36,594 nt of DNA from assembly GCA_943354605.1 (NCBI GenBank), contig CALRCK010000007.1, forward strand, positions 2,450-39,043, written 5' to 3'. The position numbers and the translations under genes are program-made. Positions 1 through 7,122 of this stretch are shown here, one piece after another. The stretch's first letter is position 1, and the number at the start of each line of letters is the position of its first letter. The stretch is from Candidatus Uhrbacteria bacterium (GTDB lineage: Bacteria; Patescibacteriota; Patescibacteriia; UBA9934). The notes beneath the pieces were generated by a model. The model saw only the letters and a list, made by a program, of their open reading frames with translations, had not been told where the DNA came from and ran no database searches.

Positions 1-549
1 GGTGTAGCTGCCGTCGTTGGTGAAGGTGTAAGACTTGCTGAATGTTGCGCCGGTCTTTGTCATCGATCCCACAGACGATCCGCTGACGTATAAGTCGCAG
101 AATGTTGTTGCCGCTTCGCCGGATGGCGTTGTGCTGAATGTGGTGGCGCGATCTTCTATCGCCGTTGATGGCGACACTGCGGGGACAGTTGGGCCGACGG
201 TGTCGATTTCGAATGTGACTGATCCGGATGTGCTCACTGTGTTGCCGTTGTCGCGGGCGCGAACGTAGAACGTGTGCCAACCGTTGGGCAGGTTCCAGAT
301 GGTGTACGAATCTACGTTGGAGACGTCCATCCAGTTTCCGTTATCGACCAAGATCTGGTACCAGGTTGCGCCGGAAGGGCGATCCCAGGTTGCGGTTGGG
401 GTGGTGTCGTTGGTGTAGATGCCCCCTTCAAGCGTGACGTTCGTTGGGGCGGCAAGCCATGCGGCGCCGACCGTTGATGGGAAGAAGCCTGTACACAGAC
501 CAAAGACCGTCAGAAACGCGAGAATCCTCCGAATTGAGAGGTTCGTCAT
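1..549 (-). CDS. Secreted Ig/FN3-like repeat protein, 5' part only
   Basis: An open frame of 183 codons runs from ATG at 549 off the left edge of the window, so only the N-terminus is present. It begins with a signal-peptide-like stretch (LSIRRILAFLTVFGLCTGF, then a small-residue region). Next comes a beta-rich segment, with ATWDRPSGATWYQ and WHTFYVRARDNGN, typical of an FN3/Ig-like fold, then FEIDTVGPTVP, the usual linker into the next bacterial Ig-like repeat. I infer an exported cell-surface or adhesin-like protein. There is no SD before the ATG, but a good promoter lies just upstream (584-612), giving a leader of about 25-30 nt. The exact family and full length cannot be judged from this fragment. 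Confidence 0.8.
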   Translation of the reverse strand, partial: MTNLSIRRILAFLTVFGLCTGFFPSTVGAAWLAAPTNVTLEGGIYTNDTTPTATWDRPSGATWYQILVDNGNWMDVSNVDSYTIWNLPNGWHTFYVRARDNGNTVSTSGSVTFEIDTVGPTVPAVSPSTAIEDRATTFSTTPSGEAATTFCDLYVSGSSVGSMTKTGATFSKSYTFTNDGSYT

Positions 550-583
550 AAGCCAGGAGGTTAAAAATAAGGCCTTACCCTTT

Positions 584-612
584 ATTTCATGCCTGTTGGG
601 TGGGGATGTCAA
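584..612 (-). promoter_or_regulatory. Sigma70-type promoter for the secreted Ig-like protein
   Basis: On the minus strand a perfect -35 TTGACA (612-607) is followed after exactly 17 bp by TGAAAT (589-584) as the -10 box. The predicted start near 577 leaves a leader of roughly 28 nt before the ATG at 549. Confidence 0.6.
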
Positions 613-680
613 TGACGCAAAATGTGGATCGATTTTCCGGCGATTGGTAGAATGAGCGCAGAAATATTTATCGATCGATT

Positions 681-992
681 ATGACATCATGCATCACGTG
701 CGGAATGCCACTGGAGGGAGATCATGCGGGAGACGTGGGGATCGAAACCGCAGAAGGCTTTGTGTGCAAGTACGATGTTGTCGATGGTGCAATCAAACCT
801 GCAGAAGATATTTTTGAAGGGGGAGTGCAATTTTTCTTGAGCGAAGTCGCCGACGGCGATCGTGCGTTGGCTGAACGGCTGACGCGAAAGAATATGTCTG
901 CATTGCCACATTGGCAGGCAAATCCATTTGCGCTGCTTGAAGGAGAGCGATCAACCGACGAAGAGTTTGGTGCCGCAATGATGAAGCTGTAA
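681..992 (+). CDS. Small zinc-ribbon-like protein
   Basis: A 103-aa protein starting MTSCITCGMPLEGDHAG. The CxxCGMPL start followed by a later VCKY resembles the 'putative zinc ribbon' family (Zn_ribbon_2-like), in which the N-terminal cysteines bind zinc. The second half is helical and ends in AAMMKL, with no other motif. Only three cysteines are visible (C4, C7 and the C of VCKY), so a complete four-ligand site is not assured. No SD precedes the ATG. A hairpin at 1001-1024 follows the stop. Function is unknown; a regulatory or binding role is a guess from the zinc-ribbon resemblance. Confidence 0.75.
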   Translation: MTSCITCGMPLEGDHAGDVGIETAEGFVCKYDVVDGAIKPAEDIFEGGVQFFLSEVADGDRALAERLTRKNMSALPHWQANPFALLEGERSTDEEFGAAMMKL

Positions 993-1000
993 AACGCATG

Positions 1001-1024
1001 AAGGCCGCCGGTAAGGGCGGCCTT
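1001..1024. terminator. Hairpin between convergent genes
   Basis: AAGGCCGCC (1001-1009) pairs with GGCGGCCTT (1016-1024) around a 6-nt loop. It lies between the zinc-ribbon gene and the stop of the minus-strand gene at 1029, so it could serve both. No long T-run follows. Confidence 0.55.
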
Positions 1025-1028
1025 CGCG

Positions 1029-1820
1029 TTAGCGGAGCGTTGTGAGGAACCCTGCCACGTTGGGGGTCTGGCGCATCACGTAGCTTGCCGCCTTCTGTTC
1101 CTCGCCGTGAAGACGGATGATCCGCGGCCACGTCGTCGGCAGCCCGGCTCGGATCCACAGGCCGTGCTTCCGACTGAGATCGGCCAGTTCCTGGAGGAAC
1201 CGATCGAGCCCGTGCGAGAGGTGGCTCGGCCCGCGGCCCTGCTCGGACCGGAGCATCCTGTCCATCAGGTGCTCGCCGTGGGTGTTCGTGGCGCGGTAGC
1301 CCACTTCCTCCCCGAACGCTTCACCGATGACGGGCCACCAGGTGAGAGACCCACGCTGTTGCGCGACGATCCAGTAGTTACGTCGCCTGCAGAGCGCCTC
1401 CACCTCGTTCATGAACGCCAGGTTCAACTCGCGATCGCTGGTGGGAAGGTGGGGGAGGTTCGGGTACATCCGCGAGACAAGGCGCTCGGTGCCGGGAAGA
1501 TCGATCGGCGGCCACGCGTCACGGAGCTCGCTCCACGTCACGACGCGGAATGCTTCCGGTACCGCATTCATGTGGCCTTCGATGAACTCCTCCGGCGTCA
1601 CCGATCCACGGCCGTCCCAGATGTCGCCGCTCGGCGAGCGAACGCCACAGTGCGAGAGTGAGTACTCCGCAGTATCGATGGCAATCATCTCCCAGCCGGT
1701 GATGCGATGCACCGCGGCGGCGAAGGGGATACAGTGGCCGCGCCAGAAGATGTATTGTTGGGTTTCGAACTCTTCTTGAGCGTCCTCGTTCTCGAGGTTC
1801 AATGGAATGATGTGTGCCAA
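1029..1820 (-). CDS. Unknown protein with a possible Cys-His-Asp (papain-like) triad
   Basis: 263 aa from a TTG start at 1820. I chose this start because GGAG lies 5 nt upstream (1829-1826) and protein-like sequence begins here; the frame stays open to 2246, but that part is antisense to the M23 gene. Residues 28-72 contain GHC (C30), SHCGV (H57) and a glycine-rich WDGRG (D69). This arrangement matches small papain-fold hydrolases, where Cys, His and Asp form the site, but the assignment is inference. The C-terminal half is charged and helical, with no recognised domain and no signal peptide. The gene is clearly GC-richer than the adjacent plus-strand genes, prefers C/G at third positions, and has an SD, unlike most genes here. 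These are possible signs of transfer. Confidence 0.7.
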   Translation of the reverse strand: MAHIIPLNLENEDAQEEFETQQYIFWRGHCIPFAAAVHRITGWEMIAIDTAEYSLSHCGVRSPSGDIWDGRGSVTPEEFIEGHMNAVPEAFRVVTWSELRDAWPPIDLPGTERLVSRMYPNLPHLPTSDRELNLAFMNEVEALCRRRNYWIVAQQRGSLTWWPVIGEAFGEEVGYRATNTHGEHLMDRMLRSEQGRGPSHLSHGLDRFLQELADLSRKHGLWIRAGLPTTWPRIIRLHGEEQKAASYVMRQTPNVAGFLTTLR

Positions 1821-1949
1821 GGGTTCTCCAGGGGTGAAAACGGACCGAAAAGTGTAGCCGATCTCCGTTGTTCTGTCTATAGAAGTATCAACCGCGGTAT
1901 CCACACGATTTCTTCCAAAATGGTGGCGAAATTGATACGCTGGTTGCCT

Positions 1950-2762
1950 ATGAAGTATTGGATATGTTCCGTGCTTTTGCTCTTGGGCGCGCCAATGTTC
2001 GCTCATGCTGAGGGAACGCTTGACATCGAGTTTCCGGTGGTGGGCGACGTCTCGTACGCCGACACCTTTACGGCTCCACGAAGCGGCGGCCGCATTCATC
2101 ACGCCACGGACATCATGGCAGCAAAGATGTTGCCGGTGGTGGCGACGGTCGACGGCACGATTCTTTTCGCTCCAATGGTGGAGCCAAGCTACGGGTACAT
2201 GATCATGCTGGGCGGTGACGATGGGTATCAATATAATTACGTTCATTTAAACAACGACACGCCGGGAACCGACGACGGTCTTGGTGGCCCGGAAAACGCG
2301 TACGCCGCGGGTATCAAAAAGGGCGTCCATGTGAAGCGTGGTCAGCAGCTCGGGTATGTTGGTGATTCGGGAAATGCCGAGCACACGGACCCGCATCTTC
2401 ACTTTGAAATTCTTGATCTGAACAACGCGCCAATCAATCCGTATCCCATTTTGAAGGCTGCACAGGAAGCGGAAACACAAACCTTGAGTGCGACTGCTGC
2501 GGAAGCGGAAACGGAAGCCGCAAAAAGCCAAAACACGGTGGTTGAAGATCCTGCAGTCTGTGCGCCGGGCGACATGATCCGCACGGAAAGGAATCCCGAC
2601 GTGTACTTCTGTGGCCACGACGGTGGGCGATACTTGTTCCCAACTGAGGCGATTTTCCTCTCGTGGAACAAAGATTTTCACGAAGTGAAATTCGTTTCCG
2701 ACCCGTTCATGAACGCACTTCCAGTGAACGGCAACATCGGTATCAATCCGCAACACTCGTAA
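1950..2762 (+). CDS. Secreted M23 (LytM-type) peptidase with CPR C-terminal module
   Basis: 270 aa. Residues 1-20 (MKYWICSVLLLL to the AHA site) form a signal peptide. An in-frame ATG at 1920 would add 10 residues and is an alternative start. The LytM/M23 domain follows, with zinc ligands in H50-x3-D54 and HLH at 149-151, plus GYVGDSGN before DPHLHFE. The family cleaves peptide cross-links of peptidoglycan outside the membrane. After an Ala/Glu-rich linker (about 165-195), residues 200-270 hold VYFCGHDGGRYLFP, SWNKDF and PVNGNIG, matching a module seen by itself or in tandem on CPR surface proteins; its function is unknown. No SD is visible. A perfect 15-bp hairpin follows the stop. Confidence 0.9.
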   Translation: MKYWICSVLLLLGAPMFAHAEGTLDIEFPVVGDVSYADTFTAPRSGGRIHHATDIMAAKMLPVVATVDGTILFAPMVEPSYGYMIMLGGDDGYQYNYVHLNNDTPGTDDGLGGPENAYAAGIKKGVHVKRGQQLGYVGDSGNAEHTDPHLHFEILDLNNAPINPYPILKAAQEAETQTLSATAAEAETEAAKSQNTVVEDPAVCAPGDMIRTERNPDVYFCGHDGGRYLFPTEAIFLSWNKDFHEVKFVSDPFMNALPVNGNIGINPQHS

Positions 2763-2769
2763 TACAACA

Positions 2770-2804
2770 CGCAAAATGCAGCTCGTGATGAGCTGCATTT
2801 TGCG
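2770..2804. terminator. Strong bidirectional hairpin
   Basis: A perfect 15-bp stem (2770-2784 with 2790-2804) around a 5-nt loop. The arms contain AAAA and TTTT tracts, so it can end the M23 transcript and, on the other strand, the cupin-like gene. Confidence 0.8.
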
Positions 2805-2841
2805 TTGGGCACGAGCGTTGCGTTCTCGTGCCGCGTTGATC

Positions 2842-3378
2842 TCAGTCAATCATCCCGTAGATCATCCGAGCGTCCCTCACGAGACGAGCGAAGCGATCCG
2901 GCGGGAGAGCTGAGAGCTCTTGGAACGTCGTGCGTTCGGGAACACCCGGATGCCCGTGTCCGAACACATTCACACTCATGACGGAATGGCGCACCGGGCA
3001 GACCCAGTGCCATGCATCTGGCCGAATCATCACGCGACGTTCCCCGGGAAGACAGAGATGCCGTTCGACGACGCTTGGCGGCAGCCCGTCGGGTGTTCCG
3101 ATTCCACGTCCCTCCCAGTACGCGCCGTCCTTCAGAAGAAATCCTGTTGGTCGACGATGACGGTGGAGGAGCGGTGTTGTGCCTTTTGGAACGGGAAGGA
3201 TTCGGTGAACGACGGCGAGATGCCCGCCTTCCATCCTCACCCAGATGCGCTCGACGTTCGGAAGTACGTCGTCCACGAGCATGGAGAACCACTGGGTGGT
3301 TGGATCTGAAAGGCAGTGTTCGATGGTGTTGTCCGCGAGCTCGAGTTGTTCGAGCATGAAGTGTTCGGTGATGGTCAC
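2842..3378 (-). CDS. Cupin-like protein
   Basis: 178 aa from a GTG at 3378, supported by an SD (GAGG, 4 nt upstream). The middle reads PLLHRHRRPTGFLL, then EGRG, and later MIRPDAWHWVCPV. This resembles the two cupin motifs (HxH plus a later His in a beta-barrel), which in the family bind a metal and small substrates. The match is by pattern only, and the usual Glu of motif 1 is not obvious, so enzymatic activity is uncertain. There is no signal peptide. Like the genes at 1029-1820 and 3956-4798 it is GC-rich and has an SD, unlike the surrounding genes. The shared hairpin at 2770-2804 lies just past its stop. Confidence 0.7.
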   Translation of the reverse strand: MTITEHFMLEQLELADNTIEHCLSDPTTQWFSMLVDDVLPNVERIWVRMEGGHLAVVHRILPVPKGTTPLLHRHRRPTGFLLKDGAYWEGRGIGTPDGLPPSVVERHLCLPGERRVMIRPDAWHWVCPVRHSVMSVNVFGHGHPGVPERTTFQELSALPPDRFARLVRDARMIYGMID

Positions 3379-3440
3379 GTTTCCTCAAAAGTGGTGAGTA
3401 TAGTAAGACAGCATCTTGCCGAAAGGTCAACGAAAATCCC

Positions 3441-3839
3441 TTATTTCTCATGTTTTGCGCAGCGGCAGTGTTTCCCGATGAAAAAGTTGAAGTATTCGCG
3501 GCCGTAGTCGTAGCAGAGTTCCTCGCCGGGTTTGATGGCGCGCTTGGAGTAGACGAAGACTTTGTTTCCCTTTACTTCTACCTCGCAATTCGGGCGGCAG
3601 GAGTGGTTGATGTATCGCGCGAGGTTTTTTCGTGTGGTACCGTTGATGGTTTTGCCGTTCCCAAGCTCGAAAAGATACTTTCCGCCAATACGGTTTGCTT
3701 GGTCTTCTGTGACGACATCGCCCCAGTATTCAATAATGAATCGGCGCTTGGGGATGGCAATATTCGTAAAGATGCCCAAGCCCGCAGCGCTTTTGCGCGG
3801 CACAACGGTGAATGCGGTCTTGCGTGGCGTGTAGGCCAT
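3441..3839 (-). CDS. SET-domain protein (putative protein lysine methyltransferase)
   Basis: 132 aa, essentially a bare SET domain. GLGIF (20-24) is the start of the SAM-binding fold. RYINHSCRPNCE (75-86) is the pseudoknot motif whose NHS binds SAM. ELCYDYG (107-113) carries the catalytic Tyr. HCRCAKH (124-130) looks like a reduced post-SET zinc motif. Known SET proteins transfer methyl groups from SAM to lysine side chains of proteins; bacterial versions act on ribosomal, DNA-binding or host proteins. The target here is unknown. The frame continues upstream for another 370 codons, but that part is antisense or out of frame to the lipoprotein gene, so the ATG at 3839 is the sensible start. 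No SD. Codon use resembles the general genome more than the GC-rich neighbours. Confidence 0.9.
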   Translation of the reverse strand: MAYTPRKTAFTVVPRKSAAGLGIFTNIAIPKRRFIIEYWGDVVTEDQANRIGGKYLFELGNGKTINGTTRKNLARYINHSCRPNCEVEVKGNKVFVYSKRAIKPGEELCYDYGREYFNFFIGKHCRCAKHEK

Positions 3840-3896
3840 AAACAAAAAATAACCGTGAACGATAGTAGAAATTTTGAAAAACGTCCAGAACGCGCG

Positions 3897-3922
3897 AAGG
3901 CTGCACCCGAGGGTACAGCCTT
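3897..3922 (-). terminator. Hairpin after the HExxH lipoprotein gene
   Basis: AAGGCTGCACCC (3897-3908) pairs with GGGTACAGCCTT (3911-3922) with one mismatch. It lies 33 nt past the stop of the minus-strand gene ending at 3956. There is no strong T-run immediately after it. Confidence 0.5.
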
Positions 3923-3955
3923 CCGTTCGTCGTCGTAGTCTGTCTGCCTCTGACC

Positions 3956-4798
3956 CTACTCGTCGGCGCCCCAGCTGATCTGAAGGGCCTTCTCGGGATC
4001 CTCTTGCGCGCTGAGGAACCGGTCGTTCAGGCGGTCCAGTCGTTCTTCGAGTGTCTTGCCCTTGGCGCTCTTGCGGTCCAGGTCCACGTTCAGGTCGAAC
4101 AGCGCCTGCTGGTAGAACCAGGCTCGGGCGCGTTCGTGGTGAACGCTGAACAGGTCGAACAGCGCGGGGTCCACGTACACGGCGGTGAAACCGTTCTTGT
4201 CCGTGGGCGTTGCGACGCTGGCCGCCGTGCTCGCGATGAGCTTCGAGTACTGCCCATCGGACACGGTGTCGAGCGCCTCGCGAGCTGCGGCCCTGCCGAA
4301 GCGCTCGCGGCGGCTCTCGTTGTCCGGATCTCCGTGCTTCTGCATGTACGGCAGCGCCCGCTTCGCATGCGCGAGCTCGTGGGCGATCACCGCCACCGTC
4401 AGCCACTCGTTGTCGAGCGTGCCGTCGATGAGCACCACCGGAACCCCGGCGTCGCCTGCCGTCCACATCCCAAAGATGTTGTACAACATCAGGTGCGGAT
4501 TGAAGACCACGAAGTTGTACGCGCCGATGGGGTTGTCCGTGAGCACGGAGGCCATGCCTTCCGCGTCCGGCGCGCTGACTTCCGCTGGCTTGAACCGGCT
4601 GCGCAGCAGCTCGGCGAACGCGTGGAAGTCCTTCGCCGACGTGGCGTCTTGTCGCGTGGAGGCCTTGGTCTCCAGCTCGCCGAACTTCGTCAGCGCGGTC
4701 TGGTAGACGGTCGTTGTCTCCGCCAGGGTGAACGGCGCTTCTGCGGGAGTCGGTTCCGGCTCGACGACAAGCTCCTGGGCCGGGTCGTCCGCGGTCAT
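3956..4798 (-). CDS. HExxH metallopeptidase, probable lipoprotein
   Basis: 280 aa from ATG at 4798. HELAHAKR (H140, E141, H144) is a zinc-metallopeptidase motif, and RERFGRAAAREALD about 35 residues later could supply the third ligand, as in M48-like gluzincins. The substrate is unknown. The ATG lacks an SD. Upstream in frame, 30 more codons encode a hydrophobic stretch ending in the lipobox LLAAC followed by a Pro/Thr-rich linker, which strongly suggests the true protein is exported and lipid-anchored. That stretch has no ATG, GTG or TTG before the upstream stop, but an ATT at 4888 has GGAG 6 nt upstream, so the real gene may be 3956-4888 with an AUU start. GC-rich, with codon use unlike the neighbouring plus-strand genes. 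Confidence 0.8.
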   Translation of the reverse strand: MTADDPAQELVVEPEPTPAEAPFTLAETTTVYQTALTKFGELETKASTRQDATSAKDFHAFAELLRSRFKPAEVSAPDAEGMASVLTDNPIGAYNFVVFNPHLMLYNIFGMWTAGDAGVPVVLIDGTLDNEWLTVAVIAHELAHAKRALPYMQKHGDPDNESRRERFGRAAAREALDTVSDGQYSKLIASTAASVATPTDKNGFTAVYVDPALFDLFSVHHERARAWFYQQALFDLNVDLDRKSAKGKTLEERLDRLNDRFLSAQEDPEKALQISWGADE

Positions 4799-4939
4799 GG
4801 GCGGCTCGACGAGGGTCTTCGGGTCGATCCGGGCAGGGGTAGAGGGGGTGCCGCAAGCGGCGAGGAGAACAGTGAGGATGGAAAGAATAGCAGGCTCCGT
4901 GTGGGTGAGGTCTCCCCGAATCCGAAGAAACGGTGAGGG

Positions 4940-5734
4940 ATGAGAGTATCAGAAAAAGGGGCAAATGTACAGAACCTGATAGAATGTCCCCATCTGCACA
5001 GCGTCGCGCATATTTCGGATCTTCATATCGGCTCCTCGCCCGAGCGTTCGTTTGCGACGAAACAGATCTGTGACGCGATTCTCGCGACCGACATTGAGAC
5101 GATCATCGTGACCGGCGATGTTACGAATCGGGGGAGCGTTGCGGAGTTTGAGGAATTTCTTGCGTTAACATCGGAACTTCGTTCCAGCCGACACGTTGTG
5201 CTTCTCCCCGGCAATCACGATCGTTCGCGCGCAAACATCACCACGCGAATGATGGGCGGAGATACAGCGAATCTCGTGATGTGCAATGGGGCTGCGATTC
5301 TCCGGATTGATACAACGATTTGGTACAATCGCATCACGTTCGCAAGTCATGGGAATATTTCTCTGACAATGGTTCGCGAGGTTGATCGGCTGCTTGCGTC
5401 TCTTTCATCCGATACGGCAGTTATCGTTGCGCTCCACCATCATCCATTGCCACTTCCGGCGGAATTGCTCATTGAACATATCTCGTCGTGGTTCTCGCTC
5501 CCGTTCGCAGAAAGTCTTTCGTACGGTTCGCGATTACTGGAAACGGTGAAGGGCCGATGCGACCTTGTGCTTCACGGACACCGCCATGTTCCATCAGAGA
5601 TTGTTTTCCCTTACGCGCAGCGGCCGCTTGCGATCTACAATGCGGGTTCGTCCACCGGACTTGGCGCGTTCCGCCGATTCGACATCGACGACGCGAATCG
5701 TGTCTGCGAACCAACGTGGATACGTGTTGAATAG
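4940..5734 (+). CDS. Metallophosphoesterase (calcineurin-like)
   Basis: 264 aa with the full set of metallophosphoesterase motifs: DLHIG (27-31), GDVTNRG (about 65), GNHDR (about 95), a histidine run HHHPLP (about 156) and LHGHRH near 210. These residues bind two metal ions and hydrolyse phosphodiester or phosphomonoester bonds. The overall layout is closest to the cAMP phosphodiesterase CpdA/Icc type, but substrate cannot be read from motifs. It is soluble with no signal peptide. The ATG at 4940 follows TGAGGG with no spacing, so the start is somewhat uncertain. The gene converges on engB with only 21 bp between the stops and no visible terminator. Confidence 0.93.
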   Translation: MRVSEKGANVQNLIECPHLHSVAHISDLHIGSSPERSFATKQICDAILATDIETIIVTGDVTNRGSVAEFEEFLALTSELRSSRHVVLLPGNHDRSRANITTRMMGGDTANLVMCNGAAILRIDTTIWYNRITFASHGNISLTMVREVDRLLASLSSDTAVIVALHHHPLPLPAELLIEHISSWFSLPFAESLSYGSRLLETVKGRCDLVLHGHRHVPSEIVFPYAQRPLAIYNAGSSTGLGAFRRFDIDDANRVCEPTWIRVE

Positions 5735-5755
5735 ATCTCTCTGTTGTGAGCGGCG

Positions 5756-6430
5756 TTACCCAAGGTATTCGTTCGTTTCTTCAGGTAGCGGAGTAAGATC
5801 CACATTGAACGACGGTGCAGTCCACGAGCGCTCACCGGTGATGGTCATGTCGCGAGCCGGGGATCGTGTTGCGTTTTCAATCGCCCCCCACACTTCGTTG
5901 CGGTTGCGTCCGGAAGTAATGGAGTGTTCGATGCGGCGAACGCCAGGATATTTTTCTTCGAGTGTGCGATGAACCTTTGTAGCTTCCGATGCTGAGAGTT
6001 TGTCCATCTTGTTCGTCACGATGATGAACGGAATGCCGTTGTCTTGGAGCCATGCCGCCATGTCCGCATCGAGTTCCGTTGGCGGAATCCGTGCATCGAT
6101 CACAAGAAGCACTAGGCGCAGCTGTGGCGTGTGCAACAGGTACTCATGAATCATTTCTGCAAACATGACACGCTTTTCTTTTGATGTTTGTGCATAACCG
6201 TATCCCGGAAGATCCACAAGAAAGAACCGTCCGTCGATATCGTATAAATTGATGGTTTGTGTGCGGCCAGGGTCAGCACTGACGCGTGCGAGGTTTTTTT
6301 GTCCAGTGAGATGATTAATCATCGACGACTTTCCCACATTGGAACGCCCAACCATTGCGATGTGCGGTTTGGCATCCACCGGCAGGTCGGAGAGTTTAGT
6401 GGTTGCGGTAAAAAAAGACGCGGGAATCAT
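5756..6430 (-). CDS. engB: Ribosome biogenesis GTPase EngB/YsxC
   Basis: 224 aa. G1 is GRSNVGKSS (28-36), followed by the switch region GRTQTIN, G3 DLPGYGYA, and G4 TNKMDK. This is the TrmE-Era-EngA-EngB-Septin GTPase EngB, which assists late assembly of the large ribosomal subunit. I chose the ATG at 6430 because MIPASFFTATTKLSDLP lines up with the usual EngB start just before the P-loop, and because a -10-like TACGAT (6445-6440) ends 9 nt upstream, which would make the message nearly leaderless. An in-frame ATG at 6472 would add 14 residues not typical of the family. The protein has about 20-25 extra C-terminal residues of low complexity. Confidence 0.95.
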   Translation of the reverse strand: MIPASFFTATTKLSDLPVDAKPHIAMVGRSNVGKSSMINHLTGQKNLARVSADPGRTQTINLYDIDGRFFLVDLPGYGYAQTSKEKRVMFAEMIHEYLLHTPQLRLVLLVIDARIPPTELDADMAAWLQDNGIPFIIVTNKMDKLSASEATKVHRTLEEKYPGVRRIEHSITSGRNRNEVWGAIENATRSPARDMTITGERSWTAPSFNVDLTPLPEETNEYLG

Positions 6431-6554
6431 AGAAGGGCGATCGTACCACACCTGCGCCGTCATGAACATCATGCATTTGTCTGGTGGATAAGTTCCTGCA
6501 AGAATTCCTCGTTATCCTGATAGACTGAAGGAATGATTTTTAGCGACGCGACGT

Positions 6555-7079
6555 ATGATTGAGACGCCTTCTTCCGTAGACGCAGCGGTAATACAGCGGA
6601 CTGAGCGAGAGCGGTTGGAAGCCGAACGAGCAGAGCATTTTCCAGAGGTGGACGGCGCGCTTCGTGCATACGAATCTGCGGTTGCGGCACGGAAAGCGTT
6701 TCTTCAAACGCTTCTTGAGAGGGACGACGCTTGGGCTGAAGCAGATTATACTGTAGGAGATGTTGCAACGAACTTTATTCCAGGAATGACGACAATGAAA
6801 CACATTATTGCATTCGCGATGAGTGTTGTGACGCAGGGTCTTACGCGCAGCGAGTATAAACCCGCAACCTTCACCGATGCGAAAGACGCGATGAAACGCT
6901 ATCTTGCCCTCGAAGCCGCAGCAACAAAACTCAAGCTGGAGGACATGTTCCGTTCAACAGAAAAAGGCCTAGCTGATGCTGAGGCGGAACTGCAGACGGC
7001 GCTGGAACATGTGGACACGAACAGCGTTCTTTCAATGCTGGAGTTGCAGGAAAAAATTTTGAAGGAGAACGCGGCTTGA
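6555..7079 (+). CDS. Hypothetical helical protein
   Basis: 174 aa, not recognised. It is rich in Ala, Glu, Arg and Lys with long predicted helices (ERERLEAERAEHF, LEAAATKLKLEDMF, AEAELQTALEHV) interrupted by a moderately hydrophobic patch around ATNFIPGMTTMKHIIAFAM. There is no signal peptide and no cysteines. A possible -10 box TAGACT lies at 6521-6526 with no convincing -35; no SD precedes the ATG. It lies divergent from engB and 43 bp before the DUF2914-like gene, which may or may not share its transcript. A coiled-coil scaffold is a guess. Confidence 0.75.
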   Translation: MIETPSSVDAAVIQRTERERLEAERAEHFPEVDGALRAYESAVAARKAFLQTLLERDDAWAEADYTVGDVATNFIPGMTTMKHIIAFAMSVVTQGLTRSEYKPATFTDAKDAMKRYLALEAAATKLKLEDMFRSTEKGLADAEAELQTALEHVDTNSVLSMLELQEKILKENAA

Positions 7080-7122
7080 GTTCGCCGGGTTCGTGCGCGT
7101 GGTATGCTCGCAGCATACTTTT

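Noticed and set aside
1821-2246. N-terminal extension of the 1029-1820 gene
   Set aside because: It is antisense to the signal peptide and catalytic domain of the M23 gene. A TTG with a good SD at 1820 marks the proper start.
3441-4964. A single 507-aa minus-strand ORF containing the SET domain
   Set aside because: Its first 370 codons read the lipoprotein gene in another frame and give Arg/Gly/Pro/His-rich nonsense. The SET domain has its own ATG at 3839.
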